The position numbers and the translations under genes were made by a program. Of a stretch of DNA of 8,042 nt, positions 6,481 to 8,042 are shown one piece after another (positions within the stretch are counted from its first letter, which is position 1; each line of letters starts with the position of its first letter). This stretch comes from an uncultured Bacilli bacterium (GTDB lineage: Bacteria > Bacillota_I > Bacilli_A > ML615J-28 > CAG-698), in contig CANQJU010000043.1 in the NCBI GenBank assembly GCA_947624315.1, positions 1 to 8,042 of the forward strand. Reading direction: 5' to 3'. The notes beneath the pieces are model-generated. The model was not told the DNA's origin. It did not search any database and saw only the letters and a list, made by a program, of their open reading frames with translations.

Positions 6481-7347
6481 TTAATCAATATTTATTAATT
6501 TGTATTTTCTTGAACCTACGCCTAATTTTTCAGCAGCTTCAATTGTATGAACTCCATTTCTTGATTCAATTCTTTCGATTAAATCTTTCTTTCCAGGGTC
6601 ATTAGAATTATATACTAAATCTACACATGCTTGATCTAAAGCAACAGGATCAGTAGATGCTAAAATACCAATATCATTAATCTTAGGATCTTCAGCAACG
6701 CTACAACAATCGCAATCAACGCTCATATTTTTCATAACATTAATGTATAATATTTTACCATTAAAATGATCAACTATAGATTTGCTAGCATCGACCATAG
6801 CTTCTAAGAAAGAGTCATGATTAGCTGTCCATAATTTACTTGGATCACCAGCTCCATGAATATATGCTTTACCATAACTAGAAGCAAGTCCAATTGATAA
6901 TTGTTTTAATGCTCCACCATATCCTCCCATTGGATGACCTTTAAAATGTGATAAAACAAGCATTGAATCATATTTTGCTAAACCTTTACCAACAAAATTC
7001 TTTTGAATAACTTTTCCACCATTAATTTTTAGTTCTAAATCAGGTCCAGTTGCATCTAACAATTCAACATCGAATGTATCACTCCAACCATGTTTTTTCA
7101 AAGTTTCCAAATGACGACTAGTAGTATTTCTACTTCCTTCATAAGCCGTATTGCATTCAACAATCGTACCTTTTACTTTATCAACTACTGGTTTAAAGAA
7201 ATCTGGTCTAAGAAAGTTTTGATTTCCTTCTTCTCCAGAATGGACTTTGATAGCAACTTTTCCTTCTAATTTATTATCCAACTTGTTAAAAATATCTACT
7301 ACTCTTTCGGGAGTAATAACTTTTGTAAAATAAACTTTTGCTTCCAT
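6481..7347 (-). CDS. DUF362 domain protein (COG2768-like), short form without a ferredoxin domain
   Basis: This 288-residue cytoplasmic protein (no signal peptide or membrane segment) belongs to the DUF362 family, often labelled 'uncharacterised Fe-S center protein'; its biochemical role is unknown to me. Family features are VAIKVHSGEEGN near the N-terminus, SHFKGHPMGGYGGALKQ (133-149), NVMKNMSVDCDCC (203-215) and DPVALDQACVDLVY (233-246). Conserved residues that could bind metal are His134, His138, Cys65, Cys212, Cys214, Cys215 and Cys241. No CxxCxxCxxxCP ferredoxin motif is present, unlike longer members of ~350-370 residues, so any iron-sulfur cluster would have to use the CDCC region; this is inference. 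The ATG at 7345-7347 has a strong AAGGAG site (7354-7359) six bases upstream. The gene has its own promoter and terminator, so it is probably monocistronic. Confidence 0.88.
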   Translation of the reverse strand: MEAKVYFTKVITPERVVDIFNKLDNKLEGKVAIKVHSGEEGNQNFLRPDFFKPVVDKVKGTIVECNTAYEGSRNTTSRHLETLKKHGWSDTFDVELLDATGPDLELKINGGKVIQKNFVGKGLAKYDSMLVLSHFKGHPMGGYGGALKQLSIGLASSYGKAYIHGAGDPSKLWTANHDSFLEAMVDASKSIVDHFNGKILYINVMKNMSVDCDCCSVAEDPKINDIGILASTDPVALDQACVDLVYNSNDPGKKDLIERIESRNGVHTIEAAEKLGVGSRKYKLINID

Positions 7348-7366
7348 TTTGTTCTCCTTTTTTATT

Positions 7367-7395
7367 ATTATAATATATTTTTAAAATTTAGTAAA
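7367..7395 (-). promoter_or_regulatory. Promoter of the DUF362 gene
   Basis: Minus strand: a perfect TATAAT (7367-7372) lies seven bases before the AAGGAG ribosome binding site, with a weak -35 candidate TTTACT (7390-7395, four of six) 17 bases upstream. The leader would be very short. Almost pure A/T sequence further upstream could act as an UP element. The -10 is clear; the -35 is tentative. Confidence 0.5.
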
Positions 7396-7441
7396 TATAT
7401 AAAAATAAATAAATTTATTATAGAAAATAAAAATAAACACG

Positions 7442-7450
7442 TGATATAAT
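7442..7450 (+). promoter_or_regulatory. Extended -10 promoter of the HD-domain gene
   Basis: TGATATAAT, a perfect -10 with the TGn extension, lies 9 bases upstream of the AAGGA ribosome binding site (7460-7464). No -35 is convincing. The same nonamer is used for the aminopeptidase gene. A CACGTG palindrome (7438-7443) overlaps its upstream edge. This promoter and the DUF362 promoter are divergent, with their -10 elements about 70 bases apart. Confidence 0.62.
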
Positions 7451-7473
7451 ATTGTATATAAGGAAAAGTGATT

Positions 7474-8042
7474 ATGGAAAATATAATTAATGATGTTAAA
7501 GAAATCTTACAAAATGATATGAGTGGACATGGTATTGACCATGTATTAAGAGTATATAATATGGCCAAAGAATTTGCCAAAAGCGAAAAAGCTAATTTAG
7601 AAATAGTATCTTTAATAGCTTTACTTCACGATGTTGATGACTATAAGATTGTTGGAAAGGAAAAAGCTAAAGATCTAAACAATGCCAAAATAATAATGGC
7701 CAAAAACAATATTGATAAAAAAGTTCAAGATATTGTTATTCAAGAAATTGGTAGAATTGGATATAATAAATATTTACAAGGTATTAGACCTTTAACTTTA
7801 GAAGGTCAAATTGTCTCTGATAGTGATATGTGTGATGCCATAGGGGCTAATGGTATCTTAAGAGCTTATGCATATAGTCTTAAAATTCATCAACAATTTT
7901 TTGATAAAAATATCTTCCCAATAGAAAATATAAACGTTTCTGAATATATTATAGACCGACCAAGTACAAGTGTTTGCCATTGCTTTGAAAAACTATTAAA
8001 ACTTAAAAATCTTATGCTTACTAATAGTGGTAAAAAGGAAGC
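7474..8042 (+). CDS. HD-domain phosphohydrolase (COG1418-like), C-terminus beyond the window
   Basis: The open frame runs from the ATG at 7474 to the right edge without a stop (189 codons plus two bases), the only plus-strand gene here. It is predicted to be a cytoplasmic metal-dependent phosphohydrolase of the HD superfamily. Motifs are SGHGIDHVLRVYNMA (His19, His23) at residues 17-31, LLHDVDD (His52-Asp53, the namesake HD pair) at 50-56, and SDSDMCDAIGANGILR at ~115-130. The last matches the usual QDADRLDAIGAIGIAR segment that supplies the last Asp ligand (Asp116 or Asp118). Members of this uncharacterised group are usually ~200-215 residues, so most of the protein is visible. The substrate is unknown; nucleotides are possible. 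The start is supported by AAGGA nine bases upstream and by the family's usual short lead-in before the first histidine motif. Confidence 0.87.
   Translation, partial: MENIINDVKEILQNDMSGHGIDHVLRVYNMAKEFAKSEKANLEIVSLIALLHDVDDYKIVGKEKAKDLNNAKIIMAKNNIDKKVQDIVIQEIGRIGYNKYLQGIRPLTLEGQIVSDSDMCDAIGANGILRAYAYSLKIHQQFFDKNIFPIENINVSEYIIDRPSTSVCHCFEKLLKLKNLMLTNSGKKE

Noticed and set aside
7368..7580. 70-codon minus-strand frame encoding a hydrophobic peptide
   Set aside because: It overlaps the start of the clear HD-domain gene on the other strand and the DUF362 promoter; its hydrophobicity reflects AT-rich sequence (TTT/ATA codons) and not a membrane protein.
1..8042. A novel multi-gene defence, mobile or biosynthetic system
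   Set aside because: Every gene fits a known family, each has its own promoter or terminator apart from the ABC pair, and there are no integrases, repeats, toxin-antitoxin pairs or RNA genes to suggest a linked system.

Overview
The window is strongly AT-rich, and every tryptophan codon I read is TGG, so the standard code applies. Gene content, AAGGAG-type ribosome binding sites and TGnTATAAT promoters all fit a low-GC Firmicute. An uncultured gut Bacilli or Erysipelotrichales/RF39-like lineage is my best guess, but this is inference from gene families and not a taxonomic identification.

Layout, left to right. (1) The N-terminal end of an M29-family metallo-aminopeptidase on the minus strand runs off the left edge; its expected ATG appears to have lost its G. 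(2) A 759-residue minus-strand lipoprotein carries about seven tandem Ig-like domains and a C-terminal CHAP peptidoglycan hydrolase domain. It has its own extended -10 promoter, overlapped by a near-perfect catabolite-responsive-element-like palindrome. (3) Two adjacent minus-strand ABC exporter half-transporters form a classical heterodimer of the BmrC/BmrD (YheI/YheH) type. The first (BmrC-like) has an Asp in place of the catalytic Glu. The second (BmrD-like) has the Glu, a divergent signature motif and an extra domain of about 100 residues between TM1 and TM2. (4) A minus-strand DUF362 protein of 288 residues ends in a strong terminator. (5) A divergent plus-strand HD-domain hydrolase runs off the right edge.

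Transcription units as I read them are: the aminopeptidase alone; the lipoprotein alone (read-through from the ABC pair is possible because no terminator separates them); the bmrC-bmrD pair from one promoter with a very short leader; DUF362 alone; and the HD gene alone. No non-coding gap exceeds 300 bases. The largest gap (7348-7473) is the divergent DUF362/HD promoter region. I see no tRNA, rRNA, CRISPR, insertion sequence or phage gene.

The genes do not form one obvious pathway. The nearest thing to a theme is the cell envelope: a surface hydrolase next to a multidrug/lipid-type exporter. I did not find a convincing undescribed system. The most useful second-look items are the broken-looking aminopeptidase start, the Ig7-CHAP lipoprotein with its cre-like operator, and the corrected starts of the two ABC genes.
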